Below are positions 42,287 through 51,513 of a DNA stretch of 64,000 nt, in pieces. The stretch is taken from positions 620,001-684,000 of the forward strand of contig JADJEV010000005.1 in NCBI GenBank assembly GCA_016708905.1. The letters run 5' to 3'. Position 1 is the first letter of the stretch. Each line of letters begins with the position of its first letter. Origin of the DNA: Candidatus Methylophosphatis roskildensis. Its GTDB lineage: Bacteria > Pseudomonadota > Gammaproteobacteria > Burkholderiales > Rhodocyclaceae. Both the position numbers and the translations under genes were made by a program. The notes under the pieces are model-generated. The model saw only the letters and a program-made list of their open reading frames with translations, was not told where the DNA came from and ran no database searches.

Positions 42287-44785
42287 ATGCCCAGGCAGTT
42301 GCTCGCCGCCTATCCGCAAGAAGGGCCGCACTTCGACGAGATGCTCGAGGCGCCGCTCAAACCGCGCCCGCACTGGGAGCGCCTGTTCGACCATCTCGTC
42401 GGCGCCCCGGCCGGCCGCATGCGCAACACGCTGCAGTCGGTGGAGCGCCAGGTCTACGAGAACGGGATCACCTACAACGTCTATGCCGATCCGCAGGGTC
42501 TCGAGCGGCCGTGGGAACTCGACGTGCTGCCGCTCATCATCTCGCCGGAGGAGTGGAGCGGGCTGGAGGCGGCGATCGCCCAGCGCGCCACCCTGCTCAA
42601 CCGCATCCTCGCCGACGTGTACGGCCCGCAGGAATTGCTGCGCGAGGGCCGGCTGCCGCCGGCGCTGATCCACGGCCACGCTGGTTTCCTGCGTCCGGCG
42701 CGCGGCCTGCCGGCGCCCGACAAGGTGCTGCTGCACATCTATGCGGCCGACCTGGCCCGCTCGCCCGATGGCCGCTGGTGGGTGATTGCCGACCGCACCC
42801 AGGCACCATCGGGCGCTGGCTATGCGCTGGAGAACCGGCTGGTCATCTCGCGCGTGTTTCCCGAATTGTTCCGCGACCTGAAGGTGCAACACCTGGCGGA
42901 TTTCTTCCGCACGCTGCGCGATTCGCTGGCCCACTGGGCACCGCACGACGACGAGGCGCCGCTGGTCGTGCTGCTCACGCCGGGCCCCTACAACGAAACC
43001 TATTTCGAGCACGCCTACCTCGCGCGCTACCTAGGCTTCCCGCTGGTCGAAGGTTCGGATCTCACGGTGCGCGATGGCTGCGTCTGGCTCAAGACGCTGA
43101 CCGGTCTGCAGCGCGTACACGTCGTCCTGCGCCGGCAGGACGACGATTTCTGCGATCCGCTCGAACTGCGCAGCGATTCCGCGCTGGGCATCGCCGGCCT
43201 GACCGACGCGGCGCGCCGCGGCAATGTGCTGATCGCCAATGCGCTGGGTTCCAATCTGCTCGAGTCGGGCGCGCTGCTGGGCTTCCTGCCCGGCCTGTGC
43301 AGGCATCTGCTGGGCGAGAAGCTCAGGATGCCTTCGGTCGCCACCTGGTGGTGCGGCGAACCTGCGGCGCTCGAACAAGTGATCGACCGCCTCGACAAGC
43401 TGGTGATCAAGGCCGCCTATCCGCAATTGCGCATGAACCCGCTGTTCGGCGAAGATCTGGACGACAGGCAGCGCACGGAACTCGTCGCGGCGATGCGCGC
43501 CAGGCCGCACAACTACGTGGCGCAGGAACTGGTGCGACTGTCGCAGGCGCCGGTGTGGGACCGCGAGCACCCACGCCGGCTGCAGCCGCGCTCGATCGGC
43601 CTGCGGGTGTATGCCTGTGCCAGCCCGAACGGATATGTCGTCATGCCCGGCGGGCTGACCCGGGTTTCCAGCGCCGACGATTCGCGCGTGCTATCGATGC
43701 AGCGCGGCGGCTCGAGCAAGGACACCTGGGTGCTCTCGAACGCGCCGGTGTCGAGCTTTTCGCTGCTGCGCCGCGCGATCGGTCCGCAGGATCTGGTGCG
43801 CAGCGGCTCGAACCTGTCGTCGCGGGTGGTCGAAAACCTGTTCTGGTTCGGCCGCTACGCGGAACGCTGCGATGCCACCGCGCGGCTGTTGCGCGTGGCG
43901 CTGACCTGGCTGATCGACGACACGCCGGCCCATCACGATGCCGAATGGCCGGCGATCATCTCGCTTTGCCGTGCCAGGGAGTTGCTCGACCCGGAGGTCG
44001 ACCCGGAAATCGACCCGCTCGACGACGTGTCGCTCCAACAGGCGCTGATCGCGGCCACCTTGGACGAGTCGGTGCCGCACGGCCTGGCTGCTCACTTGCG
44101 GCTGCTGTTTCGCGTCGCCTTTCATCTGCGCGAGCGCCTGTCCCTCGACAACTGGCGCACCCTCAACCGTCTGATGCAGGAGATGGCGCGCCACGCCCAG
44201 GGCGGCAGTTCGCTGACCGAGGTGCTGTCGCAACTCGATCGCAGCGTGGTCACCCTGATGACGCTGGCCGGCTTCACGCTCGACGGCATGACGCGCGACC
44301 TGGGCTGGCGTTTCCTGTCGATCGGCCGGCGCCTCGAACGCCTGCAGTCGATGAGCCTGACGCTGTCTCAGGCGCTCGCCCACGCGCGCGACAGCAAGGA
44401 AAGCGATCTCGACTGGCTGCTCGAAGTGGCCGACAGCATCATCACCTACCGCTCGCGCTACATGTCGCGCCCGGAGTGGCTGCCGGTGCTCGACCTCCTG
44501 GTGCTCGACGAGTCGAATCCGCGCTCGCTCCGCTTCCAGATCCTCGGGCTCTACGACTATCTGGTGCGGCTCTCGGAAACCTTCGGCCCTTGCGAGGCCG
44601 AATCACTCGAACCGCTGATCGCGCGGCTGCACGCGCTCGATGCCGCGGACGATCTGCGCCCCGGCGGCAAGACCCTGCCGGCGCTGCTGGCGGACCTGCA
44701 ACGCCTCGCCCATCAGTTGTCGGATCGCCTGAGCATGCGCTTCTTCAGCCATGTGTCGGAGAACCGGCAGGCGTTCTCGCGCTAA
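42287..44785 (+). CDS. Fused circularly permuted ATP-grasp / alpha-E amidoligase
   Basis: An 832-residue fusion. Residues about 40-480 are a circularly permuted ATP-grasp domain (DUF404/DUF407 type: NGITYNVYADPQGLERPWELD, ALENRLVISRVFPELF, GPYNETYFEHAYLARYLGFPLVEG). Residues about 505-832 are an alpha-E (DUF403) helical domain (LSSRVVENLFWFGRYAERCDATARLLR). In family studies by comparative genomics these pairs are predicted to make or tag peptides by amide ligation. The second domain is separate in the Anbu operon of this same window. The start is the ATG at 42287 without a clear ribosome site. It precedes the second transglutaminase gene by 19 bp. Confidence 0.9.
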   Translation: MPRQLLAAYPQEGPHFDEMLEAPLKPRPHWERLFDHLVGAPAGRMRNTLQSVERQVYENGITYNVYADPQGLERPWELDVLPLIISPEEWSGLEAAIAQRATLLNRILADVYGPQELLREGRLPPALIHGHAGFLRPARGLPAPDKVLLHIYAADLARSPDGRWWVIADRTQAPSGAGYALENRLVISRVFPELFRDLKVQHLADFFRTLRDSLAHWAPHDDEAPLVVLLTPGPYNETYFEHAYLARYLGFPLVEGSDLTVRDGCVWLKTLTGLQRVHVVLRRQDDDFCDPLELRSDSALGIAGLTDAARRGNVLIANALGSNLLESGALLGFLPGLCRHLLGEKLRMPSVATWWCGEPAALEQVIDRLDKLVIKAAYPQLRMNPLFGEDLDDRQRTELVAAMRARPHNYVAQELVRLSQAPVWDREHPRRLQPRSIGLRVYACASPNGYVVMPGGLTRVSSADDSRVLSMQRGGSSKDTWVLSNAPVSSFSLLRRAIGPQDLVRSGSNLSSRVVENLFWFGRYAERCDATARLLRVALTWLIDDTPAHHDAEWPAIISLCRARELLDPEVDPEIDPLDDVSLQQALIAATLDESVPHGLAAHLRLLFRVAFHLRERLSLDNWRTLNRLMQEMARHAQGGSSLTEVLSQLDRSVVTLMTLAGFTLDGMTRDLGWRFLSIGRRLERLQSMSLTLSQALAHARDSKESDLDWLLEVADSIITYRSRYMSRPEWLPVLDLLVLDESNPRSLRFQILGLYDYLVRLSETFGPCEAESLEPLIARLHALDAADDLRPGGKTLPALLADLQRLAHQLSDRLSMRFFSHVSENRQAFSR

Positions 44786-44804
44786 CGCCGGCATTCACGA
44801 ACCG

Positions 44805-45746
44805 ATGAAGAAGCTCAGCTACCGGGTCGAGCATGTCACCCTTTACGAATACAAGACGCCGGTCACGCTGTCGCAGCAGTTGCTGCACCTGACGCCGCGC
44901 AGCCTGCCCTGGCAGCAGTGCGAGACCCACGCCCTGGCGATCGAGCCAAAGGCGGCCGAGTACGTCGAGCGCGAGGATTTTTTCGGCAACCGCATCGTCC
45001 AGTTCGCGGTACGCACGGCGCATGAGAAACTGCGGGTCAGCGCCGACTCGACCATTCATCTGCGCGCGCGCTGGGACGAACTCGACGTGAAATCCTCGCC
45101 ACGCTGGGAAGGCGTGCGCGATCGCCTGCGCGATGTCACCCAGCCGCCCCTGCTCGACCCCAGCCAATACCTGTTCGAATCGCCGAATGTCGAACTCGCG
45201 CCCGCGCTGACCGACTATGCGATCCGGAGTTTCCCCGCGGGACGCCCGCTGCTGGCAGGCGCCATGGATCTGATGCAGCGCATCTACCAGGACTTCGACT
45301 ACGATCCCGCGGCGACCACGGTCGCGACACCGCTGGCCGAAGTCATCGCCGACAGGCGCGGCGTCTGTCAGGACTTCGCCCATCTGATGATCGGCTGCCT
45401 GCGGGCGCTGGGTCTGTCGGCGCGGTATGTCAGCGGCTACATCCTGACCGAGCCGCCGCCCGGACAGCCGCGACTGGTCGGCGCGGACGCTTCGCATGCC
45501 TGGGTATCGGTGTTTTGTCCGCGGACCGGCTGGGTCGATTTCGACCCGACCAACAAGCTGCTGCCCGACCTCGAACACATCAGCGTCGCCTGGGGACGCG
45601 ATTTCTCCGACGTCACGCCGATGCGCGGGGTCATCCTCGGCGGCGGCGGCGAGCAGGAACTCGATGTAAGCGTGACCGTCACGCCGCTCGACGAGCAGGA
45701 CATTGCCCCCGCCAACAAGCCAGGCGCGGCATTGCCGGGACAGTGA
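44805..45746 (+). CDS. Transglutaminase-like cysteine protease
   Basis: A 313-residue protein: N-terminal beta domain (SYRVEHVTLYEYKTPVTLSQQLLHLTPR) and a papain-like core with Cys188 (RRGVCQDFAH), His231 (ADASHAWVSV) and the Asp in WVDFDPTN (about 245-247). It has no DUF2126 part. The start is the ATG at 44805, 19 bp after the ATP-grasp/alpha-E gene, forming one operon with it. It probably processes the peptide product of that ligase. Confidence 0.93.
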   Translation: MKKLSYRVEHVTLYEYKTPVTLSQQLLHLTPRSLPWQQCETHALAIEPKAAEYVEREDFFGNRIVQFAVRTAHEKLRVSADSTIHLRARWDELDVKSSPRWEGVRDRLRDVTQPPLLDPSQYLFESPNVELAPALTDYAIRSFPAGRPLLAGAMDLMQRIYQDFDYDPAATTVATPLAEVIADRRGVCQDFAHLMIGCLRALGLSARYVSGYILTEPPPGQPRLVGADASHAWVSVFCPRTGWVDFDPTNKLLPDLEHISVAWGRDFSDVTPMRGVILGGGGEQELDVSVTVTPLDEQDIAPANKPGAALPGQ

Positions 45747-45760
45747 TTATTTGCGATAAT
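45732..45760 (+). promoter_or_regulatory. Putative sigma-70 promoter of rpmE
   Basis: TTGCCG (45732-45737), a 17-bp spacer and GATAAT (45755-45760) form a good promoter match ending about 60 bp before the rpmE start. It overlaps the end of the transglutaminase gene, so rpmE would be transcribed independently of the gene set before it. Confidence 0.55.
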
Positions 45761-45818
45761 CCGCGGCTTCCAAGGGCGGCCACATTCACCGCCCGCTCGC
45801 TACGACAGGGACAACATC

Positions 45819-46037
45819 ATGAAAGCCGACATCCACCCGAAATATGGCGACGTGCAGGTAAGTTGCAGCTGTGGCAACAGCTTCACCACGCGTTCGACCG
45901 TCACCAAGCCGCTGCACGTCGAAGTGTGCTCGGTCTGCCACCCGTTCTGGACCGGCAAGCAGAAGATCGTCGATACCGCGGGCCGCGTCGAGCGCTTCCG
46001 CCAGAAATACGCCAGCAAGGGCACCAGCGCCGCCTGA
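45819..46037 (+). CDS. rpmE: 50S ribosomal protein L31
   Basis: A 72-residue ribosomal protein of the zinc-containing type: Cys16, Cys18, Cys37 and Cys40 in VSCSCGN and VCSVCHPFWTGKQKIVDTAGRV. It is full length. In many proteobacteria it directly follows rho; here about 15 kb lies between them. It is followed by a clear terminator. Confidence 0.97.
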   Translation: MKADIHPKYGDVQVSCSCGNSFTTRSTVTKPLHVEVCSVCHPFWTGKQKIVDTAGRVERFRQKYASKGTSAA

Positions 46038-46061
46038 TCGCGGGCCGGGGGCGCAAGCGCA

Positions 46062-46085
46062 AGGGCAGCCTCGGCTGCCCTTTTT
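46062..46085 (+). terminator. Rho-independent terminator of rpmE
   Basis: The stem AGGGCAGCC / the inverse GGCTGCCCT around a short TCGG-type loop is followed by a run of five T residues at 46081-46085, 25 bp after the rpmE stop. Confidence 0.9.
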
Positions 46086-46200
46086 GCATTGCGGCCCGGG
46101 CACTTTCGGGCGCTCCGCGACACTCGCGAATGAGGTATCCGGGCTAGAATCGCGCGTTGCCCGATCCTGCTGCAGAACAACAACCGCAGCTGCCGCTGCC

Positions 46201-47877
46201 ATGCCGATCTCTCAGCCCTCTTCGCGCCGCCTGCAGTTCGCCTATCCGCCACGCGGAATCCTGCTGGTCGGGTCAGTGCTGATCTATCTGGTGGTCGGCG
46301 CGGTCGGCCACGACCCGTGGAAGGGCGACGACGCAGTCCATATCGGTGTCATCAAATCGATGCTGGAAACCGGCGACTGGCTGGTTCCGCAACTGGCCGG
46401 CGAGGTGTTCACCGACTATCCGCCACTGTATTTCTGGATCGGCAAGCTGACCGCCCTGTCCTTGGGCGGGCTGCTGCCGCTTCACGACGCGGCCCGGCTG
46501 GCGAGTGTGCTGTGTGGCGGCGTCCTGTTCGCAGCGCTCGGTGCCAGCGCGCACACTCTGCTCGGCGTGCGTGAAGGCGAGAGCATCGGCGCGACCGCGG
46601 TAATGATCGGCCTCGGGACGTTGGGTTTTCTGGTGCCGTTCCACGAGGCACAGCCGATGCTCGCGGTGCTCGCCGCGCTGTCGCTCGCCTGCTACGGACT
46701 GGCCAAGGCGATCGAAACGCCCTGGTATGGCGGGCTGCTGTTCGGGGCCGGCCTCGGCCTGACCCATCTCGCCGGCGGGTTCAACAACCTGCTCTATGCC
46801 GCGCCGCTGGCCCTCCTGTTGCCACTGGTATCACCGGCCTGGCGCGAGCGAAACATCGTGCTGGCACTGCTCGGTGGACTGCTTGTGGCCGCCGCGATTG
46901 CCATCGCCCACTCGCTGCTGCTGCTGGCACAGGATCCCGGCGCGCAGGCACTCTGGCTGGATCACGAACTCGACGACCTGGCACCCAAACCCGACGTCGA
47001 CACCCGGCTGTCGAAACTCGCTTCGACCATTCCGTGGTTCGCCTGGCCGGCGCTGCCGCTCGCCTGCTGGTCCTTGTGGGCCGAGCGCCGCAATCTGCAG
47101 GCGCCTGCGGTGATGTTGCCGCTGATGGCTTTCCTGCTCGCGCTGCTGAATATCGTGATTAGCGGCGGCACGCGCGACGCGCTGCTGCTCCCGCTGGTGC
47201 CGCCGCTGATCCTGCTCGCGACTTGCCGGGTTGGCGGCATGCGCCGCGGACTGGCGAATGCCTTCGACTGGTTCGGCATGATGAGCATGACATTGTTCAT
47301 GTTTCTCGTCTGGGTCGGTTACCTGGCCATGGCAAGCGGCTGGCCGCCCCGGCTGGCGCGCCAGGTGGTGCGCCTCGAACCGGGATTCGAGCTGCAGTTC
47401 TCGCTGGCGCCGCTGGCGCTCGGCCTGGCATTCACCGCCTGCTGGCTGGCGCTGATTCTGGTCGGCACCCGCTCGGCATCGCGTGGCGCCGTGCATTGGT
47501 CCGTGGGCACGATCACCTTCTGGGCACTGGCGATGATCCTGTGGATGCCGTGGATCGACTATGGCCGCAGCTATCGCATGGTGTCCGATTCGCTGGCTGC
47601 CGCGCTCGGCGAGCATCCGGCCGGTTGCATCGCCGCACGCGATCTGGGTGAAACGCAGCGCGCTTCGTTCTACTATTTCAGCGGCATCGTGACGCAGCGC
47701 GAAATCGTCCCAAATGCGCTACCATGTCGACTGCTGCTCGCGCAGCAAACCGGCCGCGACGCCGAAGCTCCCCCTGGCGATACATGGCGCAAGGTCTGGG
47801 AGGACCGCCGGCGCGGAGACCGCAACGAAATGTACAGACTCTATGTCCGCGACCAACACACCCCAATCCGTAACTGA
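46201..47877 (+). CDS. GT39/ArnT-like membrane glycosyltransferase
   Basis: A 558-residue protein with about eleven membrane helices. The first loop has DPWKGDDAVHIGVIKSML and GEVFTDYPPLYFWIGKL, a pattern of the GT-C PMT/ArnT superfamily where the acidic residues of the first loop are catalytic and the sugar comes from a lipid-phosphate donor. The acceptor is unknown. The start is the ATG at 46201; the longer frame from 45871 overlaps rpmE. Its end overlaps the start of pgi by 35 bp, suggesting coupled expression. Confidence 0.85.
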   Translation: MPISQPSSRRLQFAYPPRGILLVGSVLIYLVVGAVGHDPWKGDDAVHIGVIKSMLETGDWLVPQLAGEVFTDYPPLYFWIGKLTALSLGGLLPLHDAARLASVLCGGVLFAALGASAHTLLGVREGESIGATAVMIGLGTLGFLVPFHEAQPMLAVLAALSLACYGLAKAIETPWYGGLLFGAGLGLTHLAGGFNNLLYAAPLALLLPLVSPAWRERNIVLALLGGLLVAAAIAIAHSLLLLAQDPGAQALWLDHELDDLAPKPDVDTRLSKLASTIPWFAWPALPLACWSLWAERRNLQAPAVMLPLMAFLLALLNIVISGGTRDALLLPLVPPLILLATCRVGGMRRGLANAFDWFGMMSMTLFMFLVWVGYLAMASGWPPRLARQVVRLEPGFELQFSLAPLALGLAFTACWLALILVGTRSASRGAVHWSVGTITFWALAMILWMPWIDYGRSYRMVSDSLAAALGEHPAGCIAARDLGETQRASFYYFSGIVTQREIVPNALPCRLLLAQQTGRDAEAPPGDTWRKVWEDRRRGDRNEMYRLYVRDQHTPIRN

Positions 47878-49477
47878 TTGCGCCGAGTGGCGCGCCCTCG
47901 AAGCGGCCGCGCAGAAGTTGCGCACGCGACACCTGACCGATTTGTTCGCGGCGGAGCCGACCCGCTTCGCCAAGTTCTCACGAAAACTGGGTGACCTGCT
48001 GTTCGACTTCTCGAAACAGCGCGTCGATGCCGCCACGCTGGGATTGCTTCTCGACCTGGCACGCGCCCGCAATGTCGCTGATGGGGTCAGCCGGCTCGCC
48101 GCCGGCGAGACGCTGAACTTCACCGAGGGTCGCGCGGCCCAGCACATGGCCTTGCGGGCGGTAGCGCCGACCTTCGTGGCAGGCCAGGATGTGCTGCCTG
48201 AAGTGCTGGCCGCCCGCTCGCGCATGCGCGAGATCGCCGACGCGTTCCGCAATGGCCAATTGCGCGGCGCAAGCGGCCAGGTGATTCGACATGTCGTGAA
48301 TATCGGCATCGGCGGCTCGGATCTCGGCCCGCGCATGGCGGCCCGGGCACTGACCGCGGTCGAACCGGGCGCAACGCGCGTCAGCTTCGTCGCCAACATC
48401 GATCCGTTCGAACTCGACTGCGTGCTGGCAACGGCGGCCGCCGATGAAACCCTGTTCATCGTCGCCTCGAAGACCTTCACCACCCAGGAAACGCTGACCA
48501 ATGCGCAGGCAGCGCGCGCCTGGCTGCAGGCGCGGCTCGGCGCTTCGACCGACCTTGCGCCGCATTTCGTTGCCGTCAGCAACAACCTCGACGCGGCGCG
48601 TGCCTTCGGCATTCCCGGTGAACGCTGCATCGCGCTGCCGGAATGGGTCGGCGGACGCTATTCGATGTGGTCGGCAATCGGCCTGCCGGTGGCATGCGCG
48701 ATCGGCTGGGAAGGTTTCGAGCAAATGCTGGACGGCGCGCGCGAAGCTGACACGCACTTGCAGAGCGCCCCGCTGGAGGCCAATCTGCCGGTCCTGATGG
48801 CCTTGTTGGGAATCTGGAACACCAACTTCCTCGGCTGCGGCTCGCACGCCGTGCTGCCGTATTCGCAGCGCCTGGCCGATCTACCGGCCTACCTGCAACA
48901 ACTGGAAATGGAGAGCAACGGCAAGCGCGTCGACCGCAACGGCAAGCCCCTCGGCTGCGCGACCTCGCCAGTACTCTGGGGTGGCGCCGGCACCGTCGGC
49001 CAGCACGCCTACCATCAGTTGCTCTACCAGGGCACACTGACCGTGCCGATCGACTTCATCGTGCCGGTCGGCGACGATTCGCCCGCGCAAGGTATGCTGA
49101 TCGAGAATGCGCTGGCGCAGAGCGCCGCACTGATGCAGGGTCGCGGCGAAGCGCAGGCGCGCGCCCAGCTCGCGGCGGCCGGCAAGCCTGAAAGCGAGAT
49201 ATCGCGGCTCACGCCGCATCTGTTGAGCCCGGGCAACCAGCCGAGTTCGACCCTGTTGTTCCCGCGCCTGACGCCGCACACGCTGGGCCGGTTGATCGCG
49301 CTCTATGAACACAAGACCTTCATTCAGGGCTGGATCTGGGGCATCAACAGTTTCGATCAGTACGGCGTGGAACTGGGCAAACTGATGGCGCGGGCGCTCG
49401 GCGGTGGCAGCGACAGTGCGCCGCCCGATGGTTCGACCGCGGGCTTGCTGGCGGCGATCCGCACGATGCGCGGCTGA
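47843..49477 (+). CDS. pgi: Glucose-6-phosphate isomerase
   Basis: A 544-residue enzyme interconverting glucose 6-phosphate and fructose 6-phosphate. The motifs NIGIGGSDLGPRMA, VASKTFTTQETLTNAQAA, GGRYSMWSAIGLP, and EHKTFIQGWIWGINSFDQYGVELGK are conserved. The start is the ATG at 47843, within the last codons of the glycosyltransferase gene. Full length. Confidence 0.97.
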   Translation: MSATNTPQSVTDCAEWRALEAAAQKLRTRHLTDLFAAEPTRFAKFSRKLGDLLFDFSKQRVDAATLGLLLDLARARNVADGVSRLAAGETLNFTEGRAAQHMALRAVAPTFVAGQDVLPEVLAARSRMREIADAFRNGQLRGASGQVIRHVVNIGIGGSDLGPRMAARALTAVEPGATRVSFVANIDPFELDCVLATAAADETLFIVASKTFTTQETLTNAQAARAWLQARLGASTDLAPHFVAVSNNLDAARAFGIPGERCIALPEWVGGRYSMWSAIGLPVACAIGWEGFEQMLDGAREADTHLQSAPLEANLPVLMALLGIWNTNFLGCGSHAVLPYSQRLADLPAYLQQLEMESNGKRVDRNGKPLGCATSPVLWGGAGTVGQHAYHQLLYQGTLTVPIDFIVPVGDDSPAQGMLIENALAQSAALMQGRGEAQARAQLAAAGKPESEISRLTPHLLSPGNQPSSTLLFPRLTPHTLGRLIALYEHKTFIQGWIWGINSFDQYGVELGKLMARALGGGSDSAPPDGSTAGLLAAIRTMRG

Positions 49478-49555
49478 CGAAGATTCTGAGCCGCGCTGCG
49501 ACGGTTCCTTGAAGCGTTTCGTCGCCTGTCGCAGCTCGTGAAGAAATCGTCGCGG

Positions 49556-49586
49556 GCATCGTCCGCCGCCTGCCGGCGGACGATGC
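49556..49586. terminator. Strong hairpin between convergent pgi and orn
   Basis: A perfect 13-bp stem GCATCGTCCGCCG / CGGCGGACGATGC with a 5-base loop lies 78 bp after pgi and 6 bp after the end of orn. It has no T-run; its place between two convergent genes suits transcript end or 3' protection. Confidence 0.6.
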
Positions 49587-49592
49587 GAACGT

Positions 49593-50138
49593 TCAAACCC
49601 GCAGAAACGTCTCGCGATAGTATTTGAGTTCGGCGATGGATTCGTAGATGTCCGCCAGCGCCTCGTGCTTGCCCTGCTTGGTGAGTCCCTTGGCGATCTC
49701 GGGCTTCCAGCGGCGCACCAGTTCCTTCAGCGTCGATACATCGAGATTGCGGTAGTGGAAATAGGCCTCAAGTTTCGGCATGCCGCGCGCCATGAAACGC
49801 CGATCCTGACAGATCGAATTGCCGCACATCGGGCTGGCGCGATTCGGCACGTATTCGACCAGGAATTCGAGCATCCGCGCCTCGACGGCTGCTTCGTCGA
49901 GGATCGAGTTCCTGACCCGGTCGGTCAGCCCGGATCGGCCATGAGTGCCCTTGTTCCAGTCGTCCATCGCATCGAGCACCGAATCGGGCTGATGCACAGC
50001 CAGCACCGGCGCCTCGGCGACCGTATTGAGCTGGCTGTCGGTAACGACCAGCGCGACCTCGATGATCCGGTCGCGGTCGGGATCGAGGCCGGTCATCTCC
50101 ATGTCCACCCAGATCAGGTGGTTCTGGTCCTGTGCCAT
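49593..50138 (-). CDS. orn: Oligoribonuclease
   Basis: A 181-residue DEDD-family 3'-5' exonuclease that degrades di- to short oligoribonucleotides, including pGpG. Exo I is IWVDMEMTGLDPDRDRIIEVA, with Exo II around GNSICQDRRFMARGMP and Exo III near the end in KQGKHEALADIYESIAELKYY. The start is the ATG at 50138; it is divergent from the M48 protease gene. Length matches Orn. Confidence 0.97.
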   Translation of the reverse strand: MAQDQNHLIWVDMEMTGLDPDRDRIIEVALVVTDSQLNTVAEAPVLAVHQPDSVLDAMDDWNKGTHGRSGLTDRVRNSILDEAAVEARMLEFLVEYVPNRASPMCGNSICQDRRFMARGMPKLEAYFHYRNLDVSTLKELVRRWKPEIAKGLTKQGKHEALADIYESIAELKYYRETFLRV

Positions 50139-50221
50139 AATCGATGCAACTCGAAAAGGCGTCATTCTGTCATAGATTGACCAACCCCCCTTCGCAATCC
50201 CCGCACCCGATCCGGCACCGC

Positions 50222-51508
50222 ATGTCCTCTGCTGCTTCCAGCTTTTCCGCGCTGTTCATTGCCGCCCTGGCCGCAACGACGCTGTTGCGCATCTGGCTCG
50301 GTTTGCGGCATGTCTCGCACGTCGCCCGAAATCGCGAGGCGGTGCCGGCCGCTTTTCGCGAAGTGATCGGGCTCGACGCCCATCAAAAGGCAGCCGACTA
50401 CACCGTGGCCCGCGTCCGGCTCGGGCTGTTCGACGTCGCCGTCGGCGCGCTGCTGGTCGCCTGGTTCACAGTCGGGGGTGGCCTGCAATCGGTATTCGAC
50501 GGCTGGAGCGGGCTGCTCGAACCCGGCGGCTACACCCACTCGCTGGCATTCATCGGCACGGTGTCGGTGATCGGGTTCGTGGTCGGCCTGCCCTTCCTGC
50601 TCTGGCGCACCTTCGTCATCGAGGAACGATTCGGTTTCAACAAGATGACCGTCGGCCTGTTCATCGCCGACCTGCTCAAGGAAACCCTGCTGGCGGTATT
50701 GATCGGTGCGCCGTTGCTCGCCGCGGTGCTGTGGCTGATGGCACACATGGGCAGCCTGTGGTGGCTCTACGTCTGGCTGTTCTGGCTGGGCTTCAACCTG
50801 CTGGTCCTGCTGATCTACCCGAGCTTCATCGCGCCACTATTCAACAAGTTCTCGCCCTTGTCCGACGATTCGCTCAGGCAGCGCATCGAGGCCCTGCTTG
50901 CGCGCTGCGGCTTTCGCTCGAGCGGCCTGTTCGTCATGGACGGGTCGAAGCGTTCGGCGCATGGCAATGCCTATTTCACCGGCTTTGGCGCCGCCAAGCG
51001 CATCGTGTTCTTCGACACCCTGCTGGCGAAGCTGTCGCCGCTGGAGATCGAAGCCGTGCTGGCGCATGAACTCGGCCACTACAAGCATCATCATGTCTGG
51101 CAGCGGCTCGGCGCGATGGGATTGGCGAGCCTCGCCTTTCTGGCACTGCTCGGCTACCTGATCCAACAGCCATGGTTCTTCCACGGCCTCGGCATGAGCA
51201 CCGAGGGCACCGCCGCGGCGCTGGTGCTGTTCATGATCGCCATCCCGGTGTTCGTGTTTCCGCTGTCACCATTGATGAGCGCCTGGTCGCGCAAGCACGA
51301 GTTCCAGGCCGATGCCTATGCCGCACGGCAGACCCGGCCCGACGATCTGGCAAGCGCCCTGGTCAAGCTGTACCGCGACAACGCCGCGACCCTGACCCCC
51401 GATCCGCTGTACTCGAGTTTTCACGATTCACACCCGCCCGCGGCCGCCCGGATCGCGCACCTGCAGGTCGCGCTCGACCACCCGGCTGCCACCGCCGCCC
51501 ACGCCTGA
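50222..51508 (+). CDS. M48 metallopeptidase of the Ste24 type
   Basis: A 428-residue membrane protease. Several membrane helices occur in the first ~220 residues. The zinc motif HELGH (His282, Glu283, His286) sits in EAVLAHELGHYKHHHVW, and the third ligand in KHEFQADAYA. The N-terminal Ste24 domain is present, so it is of the CAAX-protease-1-like type and not HtpX. In bacteria its substrates are membrane proteins. The start is taken as the ATG at 50222; an earlier in-frame ATG at 50144 exists. Its stop is 5 bp before rsgA. Confidence 0.92.
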   Translation: MSSAASSFSALFIAALAATTLLRIWLGLRHVSHVARNREAVPAAFREVIGLDAHQKAADYTVARVRLGLFDVAVGALLVAWFTVGGGLQSVFDGWSGLLEPGGYTHSLAFIGTVSVIGFVVGLPFLLWRTFVIEERFGFNKMTVGLFIADLLKETLLAVLIGAPLLAAVLWLMAHMGSLWWLYVWLFWLGFNLLVLLIYPSFIAPLFNKFSPLSDDSLRQRIEALLARCGFRSSGLFVMDGSKRSAHGNAYFTGFGAAKRIVFFDTLLAKLSPLEIEAVLAHELGHYKHHHVWQRLGAMGLASLAFLALLGYLIQQPWFFHGLGMSTEGTAAALVLFMIAIPVFVFPLSPLMSAWSRKHEFQADAYAARQTRPDDLASALVKLYRDNAATLTPDPLYSSFHDSHPPAAARIAHLQVALDHPAATAAHA

Positions 51509-51513
51509 GCATC

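Noticed and set aside
42511..44808. 765-codon plus-strand frame overlapping the ATP-grasp/alpha-E gene
   Set aside because: Out-of-frame reading of the fusion gene, with Ala/Arg/Gly-rich low-complexity sequence.
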